From NCBI RefSeq assembly GCF_007830445.1, contig NZ_VLKR01000001.1, positions 124,001 to 188,000 on the forward strand: DNA of 64,000 nt, written 5' to 3'. Positions 17,064 to 26,202 of this stretch are shown piece by piece. Below the pieces are notes generated by a model. It saw only the letters and a list, made by a program, of their open reading frames with translations. It searched no databases and was not told the DNA's origin. Every line of letters starts with the position of its first letter. Positions within the stretch are counted from its first letter, which is position 1. Source of the DNA: Sphingobacterium siyangense. Lineage in GTDB: Bacteria > Bacteroidota > Bacteroidia > Sphingobacteriales > Sphingobacteriaceae. Position numbers and translations under genes: made by a program.

Positions 17064-19850
17064 TTATTTACTAAACGAATAACGTAATCCAAGGATATAG
17101 TTCTGTCCATACAAATCCTTTCTAATCAAAGTATTTCCGCCTTCAATAAGCTTTTCAGCGATCTTCTCATTTTCGGGATTTGTTCCTTTCACATACAATT
17201 CCATTGGTGTGTTCAAGATGTTGTTAGCTTTGGCAAAAATGACCCAACCAGCTTTAAATTTCTTCTCAATAGAAGCATCTAACTGAACAAATCCTTTTTG
17301 CCATAAATCATCGTTCAAAAATTGTGACACTGTATTGATTCGTGAGCCGGTATAAGATCCAGCTAACTGTCCTTCCCAGCCATTATTAGCATCTTTGTAA
17401 AGTAGCGATAGATTGGCCACATGTGCAGCTTGCCCATATAGCGGTCTCGTTTGATCCACGATAATCGCTTCAGGGTCCTGTGTGGTCTCATTGATTCGAC
17501 GCGACATCTTGGCGGTAGTTATACGTGAATGTGTATAGGTGTAATTTGCCTTAACACCAAATTTCTGGATATACTTGATATAATCAACCTCAAGACCAAA
17601 GTTATTGGCATTACCAAAATTACCAGGTGTGTAGTATACATCCTGTTTACGAACCTCATCCGGTTGAAAGGTATATTCAATTGGGTTTTTGATTTTCTTG
17701 TAAAACATACCCACAAGAAATTGAGAGGAAGCCTCAGGGAATAATTCATACCTTAAATCAAAATTATCTGCTAAGGCGTGTTTTAAATCTGGGTTTCCTT
17801 TTTCTAAAAACTCTTCATTAACCACACTTGAGGGTACAATTTCATAAAATCCAGGTCGGTTTAACGCACGATAATAGGCCGCATGAAGCTGTTGTTTTTC
17901 GTCCAAATGATATTTCATGGTCAAACTTGGCAGCCAATCTGTATAAATTTGGGATCCTTCTGGTCTTTTTTCTCCTGCAGGAAACAATAATTTATAATTC
18001 TGATTGGTATGCTCCATCCGGATCCCACCGATCATCTGCCATTTGTCATTCTCATAATTGAACATACCGTACAATGCTGTGGTCCTCTCTCCAGCATCAT
18101 AAGTTAATGGATTTGCGACAGCTCCGGTAGGATTGGTGACGGTCAAATTGAGATCGGTATAGCGCTGAAAATCTACGCCGTATTTATACTTTGCCTCTTC
18201 TGCCGAAGCTGGTGATAAGTTATAGTTATTGTAAAAACTACTACGCTGTTTATCACGATACAAACCTCCCGTCGATAGCTCCAGCTTACTGTTTTCCATT
18301 GGAACTTTATAAGCTACATCCCAATAGCCTGCATGATCATTATCGGTATTCCGCTCCCAACGATAGGTTACGGGAGATTTATTGACGAGAGAAGTCCTTT
18401 TACGTTCAAAATTTTCTTCTACTCCATCCAGACTGATCATCGTATTTTGTGGCAATTGATTGCGCGCTGAAGAAAGCACACCTGACCAACGGACATTCAG
18501 ACGATTATCTAAAAAATGATGATCCCCCTGTAGGGTACCATTGTAGATCTGTTGCTGTGTTTTTCGGCTTCTTGTCACATAGGTCAGTTCGGCTTTACCA
18601 ATACTGGGATCATACTGACCATTATATATCGTATTTACCGCATCACGCAATTGCATGTTATTTAAATTCACATACATTTGATAAAAGCTAACCCGATGAT
18701 TTGGATTAAATCGATAGTCGACCTTGTTATGCAAACCTAAGCGTTGTTGCTGTTCATCATATTGACGATCACTCTGCTCAGTAATTACCGCATTGGGATT
18801 TACGCCAACGACAGCCGATTTGTAGAAAATAGAACGACTACCTCGATGTAAATTTTGATAACTCGCACCCAAAATAACGCCCAATTTATCATCCAAATAC
18901 CGATTGCCTATTGTCAAATTGCCTACAAGATCTGGAAGGGGCTTTTTATAGGTATAATCTAATGCCCCCTTATTAAAATCAGCAGCGGTTGCATTGTAAT
19001 TCTTCCCATGCTGTTCGTAGGGAGATTTAGCCGAGGTTCCGCCTGTTGAAAAGCTTCCAAAATCACGATTAAAATAACGTTGGCTGTAGCCTGTTGCCAA
19101 ATTTGCTTGAAGCAATAATTTAGTCGGCGCCGATTTCATAACCATATTGACAACTCCACCCACCGCATCGGCTTCCATATTTGGTGTTAGCGACTTGTAG
19201 ACTTCTAAGCGTTCCAACATATCTGAAGGAAATAAATCCAAAGGGACATAACGGTATTTATTATCCGGACTTGGAACCTTTACACCATTCACTAAAGTGG
19301 TATTGTAACGTTTATCCATCCCTCTCAGAATAGCATATTGCCCCTCGCCATTCGAATTTCTTTCTATAGATACACCCGAAACACGCTGTACAACATTAGC
19401 AACGGTGATATCCGGAGAAATCTCTATTGCACGCGCCGAAACAACATTCATAATTTGTGACGCATTCTTTTCCAAACGCCTTGCACTAGGATCATCATCC
19501 CCTCCATTCCGACGTCCCTTTATGGTTACTTCCATTAATGTCTGTTCGGTAGATGTCAGCTGAAAAATAAAATGAGGTGTATTTTCTTTTTGAATTTCGA
19601 TTTCTTTAATTAATTCGGCATAGGCCATATGCTTGATATGAACCTTATCCACACCTGCAGATAATCCTTTGAATTCAAACGAACCATCCAATTGTGTTTT
19701 GGTCGATAGCCCACACTGTTCCAAGAACACTGTTGCACCAGCAATGGCTTCACCAGTCTGACCATCTAATACCTTACCTTTGATTTTGGTCGCATAAGCA
19801 GCGCTGACCGAAATACTGGAGGCAAGTAATACCGTTAAAAAGTTTTTCAT
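17064..19850 (-). CDS. TonB-dependent outer-membrane receptor
   Basis: The protein has 928 residues from the Met at 19850, chosen for its signal peptide (MKNFLTVLLASSISVSAAYA). The first mature domain is CarboxypepD_reg-like (IKGKVLDGQTGEAIAGATVF). The plug domain contains VANVVQRVSGVSIERN and YAILRGMDKRYNTTLVNGVK. The long C-terminal beta-barrel ends YILGLRYSFSK. It imports a ligand across the outer membrane using TonB-ExbB-ExbD energy. It heads the operon with the beta-helix lipoprotein and phytase, so phytate or an inositol phosphate (possibly metal-bound) is a reasonable ligand guess. It is not a classic SusC because no SusD follows. A candidate promoter and paired direct repeats lie upstream. 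Confidence 0.94.
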   Translation of the reverse strand: MKNFLTVLLASSISVSAAYATKIKGKVLDGQTGEAIAGATVFLEQCGLSTKTQLDGSFEFKGLSAGVDKVHIKHMAYAELIKEIEIQKENTPHFIFQLTSTEQTLMEVTIKGRRNGGDDDPSARRLEKNASQIMNVVSARAIEISPDITVANVVQRVSGVSIERNSNGEGQYAILRGMDKRYNTTLVNGVKVPSPDNKYRYVPLDLFPSDMLERLEVYKSLTPNMEADAVGGVVNMVMKSAPTKLLLQANLATGYSQRYFNRDFGSFSTGGTSAKSPYEQHGKNYNATAADFNKGALDYTYKKPLPDLVGNLTIGNRYLDDKLGVILGASYQNLHRGSRSIFYKSAVVGVNPNAVITEQSDRQYDEQQQRLGLHNKVDYRFNPNHRVSFYQMYVNLNNMQLRDAVNTIYNGQYDPSIGKAELTYVTRSRKTQQQIYNGTLQGDHHFLDNRLNVRWSGVLSSARNQLPQNTMISLDGVEENFERKRTSLVNKSPVTYRWERNTDNDHAGYWDVAYKVPMENSKLELSTGGLYRDKQRSSFYNNYNLSPASAEEAKYKYGVDFQRYTDLNLTVTNPTGAVANPLTYDAGERTTALYGMFNYENDKWQMIGGIRMEHTNQNYKLLFPAGEKRPEGSQIYTDWLPSLTMKYHLDEKQQLHAAYYRALNRPGFYEIVPSSVVNEEFLEKGNPDLKHALADNFDLRYELFPEASSQFLVGMFYKKIKNPIEYTFQPDEVRKQDVYYTPGNFGNANNFGLEVDYIKYIQKFGVKANYTYTHSRITTAKMSRRINETTQDPEAIIVDQTRPLYGQAAHVANLSLLYKDANNGWEGQLAGSYTGSRINTVSQFLNDDLWQKGFVQLDASIEKKFKAGWVIFAKANNILNTPMELYVKGTNPENEKIAEKLIEGGNTLIRKDLYGQNYILGLRYSFSK

Positions 19851-19886
19851 TTTGCTTAGATTATTATGAATCTTTGATTGTTGTCG

Positions 19887-19918
19887 CAAAGATGGCAGCC
19901 AATTCTATTCACACAAAA
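19887..19918 (-). promoter_or_regulatory. candidate promoter of the phytate receptor operon
   Basis: On the minus strand TTTTG (19914-19918) is followed after exactly 19 bp by CATCTTTG (19887-19894). This differs from the Bacteroidota consensus TTTG-N19-TAnnTTTG by one base. The receptor start would then have a leader of roughly 30 nt. Confidence 0.5.
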
Positions 19919-19933
19919 TATCTAGCGTTACAA

Positions 19934-19977
19934 CAAGGAAACAAGGTAAAAAGAGCACTATACAGCAAGGAAACAAG
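19934..19977 (-). repeat. paired 12-bp direct repeat upstream of the receptor promoter
   Basis: CTTGTTTCCTTG on the minus strand occurs exactly twice, at 19934-19945 and 19966-19977. The start-to-start distance is 32 bp, about three helical turns. The copies are centred roughly 60 and 92 bp upstream of the predicted transcription start, a normal place for activator sites. The binding protein is unknown. Confidence 0.6.
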
Positions 19978-20056
19978 AAGATATAAAACACTAGTAAACA
20001 GTAATTTAAAAACAAATTACACGCCATTAACATTCTATTACTCCTGTGTTAAAAAA

Positions 20057-21679
20057 TTATGAAATACCAACGAGATAACCCGTCAGATCCTCTCCTTGTT
20101 CCAATCTTAATTTTTTTCGCAATCGATGTCTGGCAACACGAAGGCTATCTTGTGAAATGCCCAATAAGACGGCAATATCGATATTATTCAAATTTATTTT
20201 AAGCAATGCTATTAATCGCATATCTGCGGCCGTCAAATCTGGAAATCGTTGAATAAGTTTTTCAAAAAAGCTGTGATGTACCTTTTCGAAAGTTCCCATA
20301 AACTCTTTCCAATGGATGCCCTGCGTAATATTTTCATTGATTTGCAACACCAACTTCTGCATTTGTCGTTTTTGATCCCGGCGTTCGTCCTTAACCATTC
20401 CTTTTAATTCATCACGAAGTTCTTCCAAAAATTGATTGTTACGGATTAGATTTAAGGTATGGGATGTCAATTCCTTTTGCTTGAGCGACAGTTCTTGTTT
20501 GAGCTGCTTATCTTCAAGCAACTGGTTTTTAAGGGCTACTTCAGTCAACTCACGTTCGGCCTCCTGTTTTCGCGATTCAGTAATCTGATTTTTGATCTTA
20601 ATTTTCTGACGACTATGCAATACATAGGATAATACAATTAACAAAATTAAAACCACGATTGTTCCCCACAGCATGATTAAGTTGATTCTTTTTGTTACCT
20701 GCAATTTTTCAATCTCCTCAGCTTTTTGATTCATATCGTAGAGCGCCTGAAAAAAAGCGGTATGTCGAGCACCATCTACGCTATATAGTTCAAGCACCAA
20801 CTTACGGCTCTTTTCTGCATAAAAATATGCGCTATCCATCTGCTCACGCAAGGTGTAGGTCCTACTCAAATCTTTTGTCGTAGCAGCCATTTGATACACA
20901 TCACCCAAATTTTCGGCCATCTGATAGGCCAATTGCGTGAGTTTAATACTTTCTGGATATTTATTGGTCTTTCTAAAAATATCGCCCATATTATTTATGA
21001 CCACAATTTTTCCATAATTGTCTTTTGTTTCCGTATAGAGGGTACTTGCTTTTTCAAAATGAAGAAAAGCGCTGTCATACCTTGCAAGATCTTCATAAAT
21101 ACTCCCCAAATTTTCATGGATCTTGGCTTCTCCATTTTTATTACCCACACTGCTATAAATGGACAAAGCAAGATGCTGGTAGACAAAGGCGGAGTCGTAG
21201 TTCGCTTCCTTTTCAAATAAATGACCTATATTCCCTAATGTACCTGCCTCTCCATTTTTATCCCCCTCTGTTCGGAAAGAATGTAGCGCCTTGTTAAAAT
21301 AAACTTTCGCTACATCATGTTGTTTGTTGAAAATATTGAGCTCCCCGATATCACTCCAATTCGAAGCAAGATGCTGTTTTGAATTTAATTGCGTATAGAT
21401 TCGATCGGCTTGAAAATAGTAGTCCTGCGCCTGTCCATAATGTCCCTGATTGACACATAACCATCCAATCGCCTGTAAACAATTGGCTTGTAATAATAAG
21501 TCTTTATCCGTAACAGCTTTTGCATAACGTTTTTTGACGAGCATAATTGCAGAATCAGGATGGTTTTGACTTAATCCTCTGATATCCTTAAAGGATTCAA
21601 CCTGCGCAGTACCCGGGTGACACAAAAAAAGCTGTATAAAAAAAAGTAGAAACAAAATAATTTTATCAGAAATCCTCAT
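20057..21679 (-). CDS. membrane-anchored TPR protein with C-terminal HTH
   Basis: The protein has 540 residues. A signal peptide (IILFLLFFIQLFLCHPGTAQ) is followed by tetratricopeptide-like repeats to about residue 320 (NGEAGTLGNIGHLFEKEANYD, repeated with variations). A transmembrane helix lies at about 328-348 (LIMLWGTIVVLILLIVLSYV). A long coiled coil rich in Lys, Glu and Gln follows. The C-terminal 65 residues look like an HTH (LTAADMRLIALLKINLNNID, then LLGISQDSLRVARHRLRKKL). The topology predicts TPRs outside and DNA-binding part inside, a one-protein signalling design known in Bacteroidota. It sits just upstream of the phytate receptor operon on the same strand and is a candidate regulator of it (inference). 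Confidence 0.85.
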   Translation of the reverse strand: MRISDKIILFLLFFIQLFLCHPGTAQVESFKDIRGLSQNHPDSAIMLVKKRYAKAVTDKDLLLQANCLQAIGWLCVNQGHYGQAQDYYFQADRIYTQLNSKQHLASNWSDIGELNIFNKQHDVAKVYFNKALHSFRTEGDKNGEAGTLGNIGHLFEKEANYDSAFVYQHLALSIYSSVGNKNGEAKIHENLGSIYEDLARYDSAFLHFEKASTLYTETKDNYGKIVVINNMGDIFRKTNKYPESIKLTQLAYQMAENLGDVYQMAATTKDLSRTYTLREQMDSAYFYAEKSRKLVLELYSVDGARHTAFFQALYDMNQKAEEIEKLQVTKRINLIMLWGTIVVLILLIVLSYVLHSRQKIKIKNQITESRKQEAERELTEVALKNQLLEDKQLKQELSLKQKELTSHTLNLIRNNQFLEELRDELKGMVKDERRDQKRQMQKLVLQINENITQGIHWKEFMGTFEKVHHSFFEKLIQRFPDLTAADMRLIALLKINLNNIDIAVLLGISQDSLRVARHRLRKKLRLEQGEDLTGYLVGIS

Positions 21680-21702
21680 ATTTAACGTAAATAATCGAAT
21701 TG

Positions 21703-21730
21703 CAAATGTACATGAAACATGTTAACACAA
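21703..21730 (-). promoter_or_regulatory. promoter of the TPR/HTH gene with inverted repeat in its spacer
   Basis: TTG (21728-21730), 17 bp, then TACATTTG (21703-21710) on the minus strand is a good TTG-N17-TAnnTTTG match, about 24 bp before the start codon. The spacer holds a perfect inverted repeat ACATG-AAA-CATGT (21710-21722, plus-strand reading). That is a natural place for a repressor or autoregulator. Confidence 0.55.
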
Positions 21731-21817
21731 TATTAAATCACATAAAGCAATACGAGTTTTAACATAAGGAAGGCTGACTTATTTTTATCCGCCAAGCTCA
21801 ACGATATACTATTAAAA

Positions 21818-21856
21818 AAGCCCTTTTATTGACGATACACATCAATAAAAGGGCTT
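21818..21856 (-). terminator. intrinsic terminator of rocD-rocF
   Basis: A perfect 15-bp stem (AAGCCCTTTTATTGA / TCAATAAAAGGGCTT) with a 9-nt loop is followed on the minus strand by a T-tract. It lies 25 bp past the arginase stop. Confidence 0.88.
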
Positions 21857-21880
21857 GAAAATAGACAATCCCAAAACCGG

Positions 21881-22846
21881 TTAATTACCCGATTTCAATT
21901 CAATGAGCGGAGTGATCCGTTCTAATATATCAAATGCCACCTCTGCCATTTTATTACCTTTATTGTCCAATAACGGATTAACTTCAACAATTTCAAAACA
22001 AATCACCTTTCCAGATCGGATGATCTCTTCTAAAATCAACACAATCTCCCTTGGCAAAAAACCCTTAGGTACTGGTGTTCCCGTGCCATCCGATATCAAT
22101 TCACTATCCATGCTATCCACATCAAAAGAGATATAAATCATATCACATGCTTCTAGGATTTTCAATGCTTCAGCCACACAATCGGTTATTCCGCGCTGTC
22201 TCGTATCTTCCACACGATAGTTCTTAATGCCAAGTCGTTCAATGACCAGATCTTCCGGTTCTTCCGTATCCCTTACACCAAAATAAATCAAATGATTGGA
22301 TAGTATTTTACCTACTGGGCCAGCTATTCGTTTTAGTTTATTCCAAAATTCTTGTGTCGATTCGTCTATTTCATTGATTTTGCATGGCAAATTATCCTCA
22401 TTCAACATCGCCGCTAAAGGCATTCCATGCATATTGCCTGAGGGTGTTGTGTGCGGAGAATGAATATCGGCATGCGCATCTACCCAGATTACACCGAGTT
22501 GTTTATCAGGATAAGCGGACTTTATACCACTGATCGTCCCCATTGCTGAAGAATGATCCCCTGAAAACACCAATGGAAAATTGCCGGAAGATAAGCTATC
22601 TTCAACGGTGGAAGCTACTTGTTTGCATTGTTCATAAATCTGCTGAATATGTTTTGCAAAAGGATGATTATCATTCTGATAAATGGAGCTATTTCGAGTC
22701 GGCACATCAACAAATGGATAGTTAATGAAATATTGACTTCCTTTATTAATTGCAGCTATCTCGATGGCGTCGATGCCCAGATCTGAACCCCTAGTCCCTG
22801 CTCCTATATCCGATCTGTTTTTGATCAATTCAATCATTTTCTCCAT
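21881..22846 (-). CDS. rocF: arginase
   Basis: The protein has 321 residues of the ureohydrolase family, which splits L-arginine to ornithine and urea in the cytoplasm. All six manganese ligands are visible: H98 in SGDHSS, D123/H125/D127 in VDAHAD, and D242/D244 in SFDVDSMD. The His140 region (SGNMHGMPLA) matches arginase better than agmatinase. The gene starts 3 bp after the ornithine aminotransferase stop, so the two enzymes are co-transcribed and consecutive in arginine breakdown. A strong terminator follows. Confidence 0.94.
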   Translation of the reverse strand: MEKMIELIKNRSDIGAGTRGSDLGIDAIEIAAINKGSQYFINYPFVDVPTRNSSIYQNDNHPFAKHIQQIYEQCKQVASTVEDSLSSGNFPLVFSGDHSSAMGTISGIKSAYPDKQLGVIWVDAHADIHSPHTTPSGNMHGMPLAAMLNEDNLPCKINEIDESTQEFWNKLKRIAGPVGKILSNHLIYFGVRDTEEPEDLVIERLGIKNYRVEDTRQRGITDCVAEALKILEACDMIYISFDVDSMDSELISDGTGTPVPKGFLPREIVLILEEIIRSGKVICFEIVEVNPLLDNKGNKMAEVAFDILERITPLIELKSGN

Positions 22847-22849
22847 ACA

Positions 22850-24109
22850 CTATTTCAAATTAGTCAACGATCGCTCAATAATCCCTAAGCAAGTCTCGAC
22901 TTGCTCTTTTGTAATAACCAGCGGCGGAGCCAATCGAATTTTGTTACCATGTGTAGGCTTCGCTAAAAGTCCATTTTCTTTAAATTTGAGACAGATATTC
23001 CAGGCCAAATCACTTTCTTCATCCGCATCAATTACAATGGCAGTCAAGAGCCCCTTTCCTCGCACTTCTGTAATTAACGTGCACTTAGCGGCAATCTGAC
23101 GCAATCCATCCAAAAACAATGCCCCCATCTGAAACGCCCGTTGCGTCAAATTTTCATCCCGTACAACATTTAACGCTTCCATAGCCACTGCACAGGCCAA
23201 CGGGTTTCCACCATAAGTCGAACCATGTTCGCCCGGTTTAATACACAACATAATGGAATCATTTGCCAACACTGCCGATACCGGCAATACACCTCCCGAT
23301 AACGCTTTCCCTAAAATCAGAACATCTGGTTTGCTTTGACTCTGCGCAGCATCAATATCATAGGATGCCAACATACTTCCCGTCCGAGCAATACCGGTTT
23401 GGATTTCGTCTGCAATAAACAATACATTGTATTTTGTACATAACTGTCTCACACGCATCAGATAATTCTCATCAGGAACGACAATACCCGCTTCGCCCTG
23501 AATTGGCTCAACAATAAAGCCAGCAATATTTTCATCTGCTTTGAATAACTGTTCTAGCGCATCAACATCATTATAGGGAACGAGTACTATGCCATCTAAA
23601 AAGGGACCAAATTCATGTGTTGCAGTACGATCATTGGATGCCGATATAACGGAGATTGTCCTACCATGGAAATTGTCTTTGGCAAAAACAATTTTCGCTT
23701 GATTGGCTGCTACACCTTTCACCTGATAGGCCCATTTACGACAAAGCTTCATTGCCGTTTCTACCGCTTCAACTCCCGAATTCATCACCAAAGCCTTATC
23801 AAACCCAAATAACTGACAAAGCATTTCTTCAAAATCGCCCAATTTATTATTATAAAACGCTCTCGATGTAAGTGTCAATTTCGCAGCTTGCTCTTTTAAA
23901 GCATCTATAATTCGCGGATGGCAGTGTCCCTGATTGACAGCAGAATATGCAGACAAGAAATCAAAATAAGATTTTCCATCAACATCCCACACCATGACTC
24001 CTTCAGCTCTTTCCAATACGACTGGAAGAGGATGGTAATTGTGCGCTCCATATTTTTCTTCTTTGGCAGTGAACATCTCGCCCTTACCATGTTTAGCTAC
24101 TGTACTCAT
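22850..24109 (-). CDS. rocD: ornithine aminotransferase
   Basis: The protein has 419 residues, a class-III PLP aminotransferase. It converts ornithine and 2-oxoglutarate to glutamate semialdehyde and glutamate. The PLP-binding Lys268 lies in [10 protein letters not shown], and the cofactor-contacting Asp234 in IADEIQTG. The opening [21 protein letters not shown] and [12 protein letters not shown] are characteristic of ornithine rather than acetylornithine aminotransferase. It is the first gene of the rocD-rocF operon and divergent from an Lrp/AsnC regulator 122 bp away. That regulator is the likely amino-acid-responsive controller (inference). Confidence 0.94.
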   Translation of the reverse strand: MSTVAKHGKGEMFTAKEEKYGAHNYHPLPVVLERAEGVMVWDVDGKSYFDFLSAYSAVNQGHCHPRIIDALKEQAAKLTLTSRAFYNNKLGDFEEMLCQLFGFDKALVMNSGVEAVETAMKLCRKWAYQVKGVAANQAKIVFAKDNFHGRTISVISASNDRTATHEFGPFLDGIVLVPYNDVDALEQLFKADENIAGFIVEPIQGEAGIVVPDENYLMRVRQLCTKYNVLFIADEIQTGIARTGSMLASYDIDAAQSQSKPDVLILGKALSGGVLPVSAVLANDSIMLCIKPGEHGSTYGGNPLACAVAMEALNVVRDENLTQRAFQMGALFLDGLRQIAAKCTLITEVRGKGLLTAIVIDADEESDLAWNICLKFKENGLLAKPTHGNKIRLAPPLVITKEQVETCLGIIERSLTNLK

Positions 24110-24133
24110 AATTCAGATTTTTTCTAATAATAA

Positions 24134-24141
24134 CAAATATA
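24134..24141 (-). promoter_or_regulatory. candidate -7 element of rocD
   Basis: TATATTTG on the minus strand, 24 bp before the rocD start, matches TAnnTTTG. No good -33 TTG is visible, which would fit activator dependence. The 122-bp gap is very AT-rich with repeated AATATT, a composition favoured by Lrp proteins. Confidence 0.4.
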
Positions 24142-24231
24142 CAATATTTACTTTTTTATTGACTGAAAAATAAAATTTAACACTAAATTAGCATAGAAAT
24201 ATTAAAATTAACTTTTAAACCACTTTCTACA

Positions 24232-24684
24232 ATGAATAATATCGATGATTTTGATTTACAAATTTTAAAATATTTAGACGAAGATGGACGAATGGCCTAC
24301 TCTGCAATAGCAACAGCTATGGGCGTATCCAATACGATGATCCATCAACGAATCAACCGATTGACAGAACAAGGAATACTGGCCGGTATAAAGCCTGTAT
24401 TAAATGAAAAAAAGCTAGGCTATGATTGGGGTGCTTTTACAGGGCTAAGTTTAGAAAAAGATCATGACTCGAGCCGAATTATTGAAGAACTTAAGAAAAT
24501 ACCAGAAGTTACAGAATGCTATTACATTACGGGCAATTACACGCTATATGTAAAAATTATTGCTAAGAACCACGAACATATGCGACAATTGCTTTATGAA
24601 AAAATCGATAGCATTCCAGGAATTGCAAAAACAGATTCCCTTATTGAATTAGGCTGTGCCTTCAAGCGAAATATTATATTCTAG
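24232..24684 (+). CDS. Lrp/AsnC-family transcriptional regulator
   Basis: The protein has 150 residues. The N-terminal winged HTH reads DDFDLQILKYLDEDGRMAYS, then VSNTMIHQRINRLTEQGIL. The C-terminal alpha-beta ligand domain has VTECYYITGNYTLYVKIIAK and IGKT-like IAKTDSLIEL. The length is standard for the family. These regulators bind amino acids and form octamers. The gene is divergent from rocD-rocF, an arrangement that usually means local control of the neighbouring catabolic operon. Whether arginine or ornithine is the effector cannot be seen. Confidence 0.94.
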   Translation: MNNIDDFDLQILKYLDEDGRMAYSAIATAMGVSNTMIHQRINRLTEQGILAGIKPVLNEKKLGYDWGAFTGLSLEKDHDSSRIIEELKKIPEVTECYYITGNYTLYVKIIAKNHEHMRQLLYEKIDSIPGIAKTDSLIELGCAFKRNIIF

Positions 24685-24736
24685 AACAAGGCAACAACCG
24701 ACGGGATCCTGAATATGATTTTTCAGGGTCTCCACG

Positions 24737-24922
24737 TTATTTACCGATATTTGCCAACTCTTCTTCCGTCCAATAGATCAATTCGCGCAAAACATACACA
24801 TTTTCATAACTTCCCAATCCATCGATATAATCCCACAAATCACCTTCAACTTTCACAGGTCTTCCATGATGAAGTATGTCATATCCATTGTCCAACCAAT
24901 TTTGTATCTGCTCTTTATCCAT
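24737..24922 (-). CDS. small acidic hypothetical protein
   Basis: A protein of 61 residues from the Met at 24922 (MDKEQIQNWL); an in-frame Met at 24931 adds three residues. It is strongly acidic and has aromatic spacing that looks like real protein (DGYDILHHGRPVKVEGDLW, then ELIYWTEEELANIGK). I do not recognise the family. No signal peptide, membrane helix or Cys is present. It converges on the Lrp gene with about 50 bp between them. It is called a gene on composition and on the absence of any competing gene. Confidence 0.6.
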   Translation of the reverse strand: MDKEQIQNWLDNGYDILHHGRPVKVEGDLWDYIDGLGSYENVYVLRELIYWTEEELANIGK

Positions 24923-25130
24923 CGTTATCAAAACTTATTGTTAATTATCTTTAAAATGACTATATCAAATATAATGTATTTTACGATGGCTACCCACATC
25001 TGTCTAAAAGAAACTCAAATTTCAACAACTTTTTGACATAGCCTTTATCACAATTTAATAAGTTCTCGCGCTAATTGACAAATTTTAAAAAGAAAAAAAG
25101 TATATTCGTATAACATCAAATATCATTGTT

Positions 25131-25373
25131 ATGGCAGATTTTTTCTACGTTGGATACGAAGGTGAAAACGAATTACTCGAACTGGTGGCTGTATCTACTA
25201 TTCAATCCCTCCTCTATTTTCAGGACGCCGATCAAGAGGATTTTACGACAATAAAAACCGCTATTGATCAAAATTTTATCGTCGAAGAAGACTTGATTAC
25301 CGTCGCAGACACCCTCCGATTGGATCAATCTATTGTTCGCTTTACTCCGGGCAAGCCTAATTATAAAGATTAA
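25131..25373 (+). CDS. small hypothetical protein
   Basis: A protein of 80 residues, acidic and soluble (MADFFYVGYEGENELLELVA, ending RFTPGKPNYKD), unrecognised. A promoter-like TATATTCG lies about 30 bp upstream. The start has no in-frame competitor close by. It stands alone, 84 bp before the SDR gene on the same strand, so the two may share a transcript. Confidence 0.6.
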   Translation: MADFFYVGYEGENELLELVAVSTIQSLLYFQDADQEDFTTIKTAIDQNFIVEEDLITVADTLRLDQSIVRFTPGKPNYKD

Positions 25374-25457
25374 TTGCATGCTCAATCATCTCGGCAAATA
25401 ACGCTCAGTAAAGCAATTAATACAAGATAATTAGTAAAGAAAAGAAGTAAGGAAATA

Positions 25458-26111
25458 ATGAAGGTAGTTTTAATAGGCGGTTCTGGCGCTACAGGAAGGG
25501 CGCTCGTTCAATTGATGTTAAAATCTAAGGAAATTACGGAAATCGTAGTGCTTTTAAGACGTGTCTCGTTTGAGGAGCACATTAAATTGAAACAGGTTAT
25601 CGTAGATTTCGAAAATCTAACGGATTTTGAGCAAGTGATACAGGGCAATGTCGCAATTTCCTGCCTTGGCACCACATTAAAAGACGCAGGCAGTAAAGAT
25701 GCACAATGGAAAATAGATCATGATCTTAATTTGCAATTTGCGGCATTGGCTAAAAAAAATGGTTTTCCTACCTTTCTCTTATTATCGGCTGTCCTTGCGG
25801 ATCCTGCATCAAAAATTTTTTATAACCGCATGAAAGGAAGCCTTGAACAGGATGTTAAGGCACTTGATTTCAATCGGCTTATTATTTTCCAGCCTGGAGG
25901 ACTAATCCGACCAAATACAGATCGCTTGGGTGAAAAAACAGCCATAGCTGCTCTTCGTATCTTTAATACAATAGGATTATTCAAAACATACGAGCCTCTT
26001 TCAGTGGGACAAGTTGCTATGGCAATGTTACAGGCGATCAATCACTACACAACAGGTATCCATACTGTAACCGTGAAAGATATCCAGAAATTAGCAGCAG
26101 AAACCAGTTGA
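25458..26111 (+). CDS. atypical SDR / NAD(P)-binding oxidoreductase
   Basis: The protein has 217 residues with an N-terminal Rossmann dinucleotide motif GGSGATG at 7-13 (MKVVLIGGSGATGRALVQLM). It resembles the HTATIP2/TIP30-like atypical SDR family: ISCLGTTLKDAGSKDAQWKI, LLLSAVLADPASKIFYNRMK and IIFQPGGLIRP. The Tyr-x3-Lys-like pair in FYNRMKG sits where the active site would be. Substrate unknown. It precedes the alkaline phosphatase gene by about 90 bp on the same strand; a functional link is not evident. Confidence 0.85.
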   Translation: MKVVLIGGSGATGRALVQLMLKSKEITEIVVLLRRVSFEEHIKLKQVIVDFENLTDFEQVIQGNVAISCLGTTLKDAGSKDAQWKIDHDLNLQFAALAKKNGFPTFLLLSAVLADPASKIFYNRMKGSLEQDVKALDFNRLIIFQPGGLIRPNTDRLGEKTAIAALRIFNTIGLFKTYEPLSVGQVAMAMLQAINHYTTGIHTVTVKDIQKLAAETS

Positions 26112-26202
26112 AACAAGTAAAAAAACAATTCATAATATTGAATTAACAGTAAGCTAATCCTAAGGCTGTAATTTGTGTTTTTTTAAAATAACAACCATTC
26201 AA

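Noticed and set aside
17064..19850. Receptor as a SusC of a polysaccharide utilisation locus
   Set aside because: No SusD, glycoside hydrolase or carbohydrate regulator is adjacent; the operon carries a phytase instead.
22764..23099. 111-codon plus-strand ORF over the rocD/rocF junction
   Set aside because: It lies antisense to two well-conserved enzymes and has no promoter or protein-like features.
24700..24735. CCTGAA/TTCAGG hairpin after the Lrp gene as a terminator
   Set aside because: The stem is only six pairs with no following T-tract; too weak to list.
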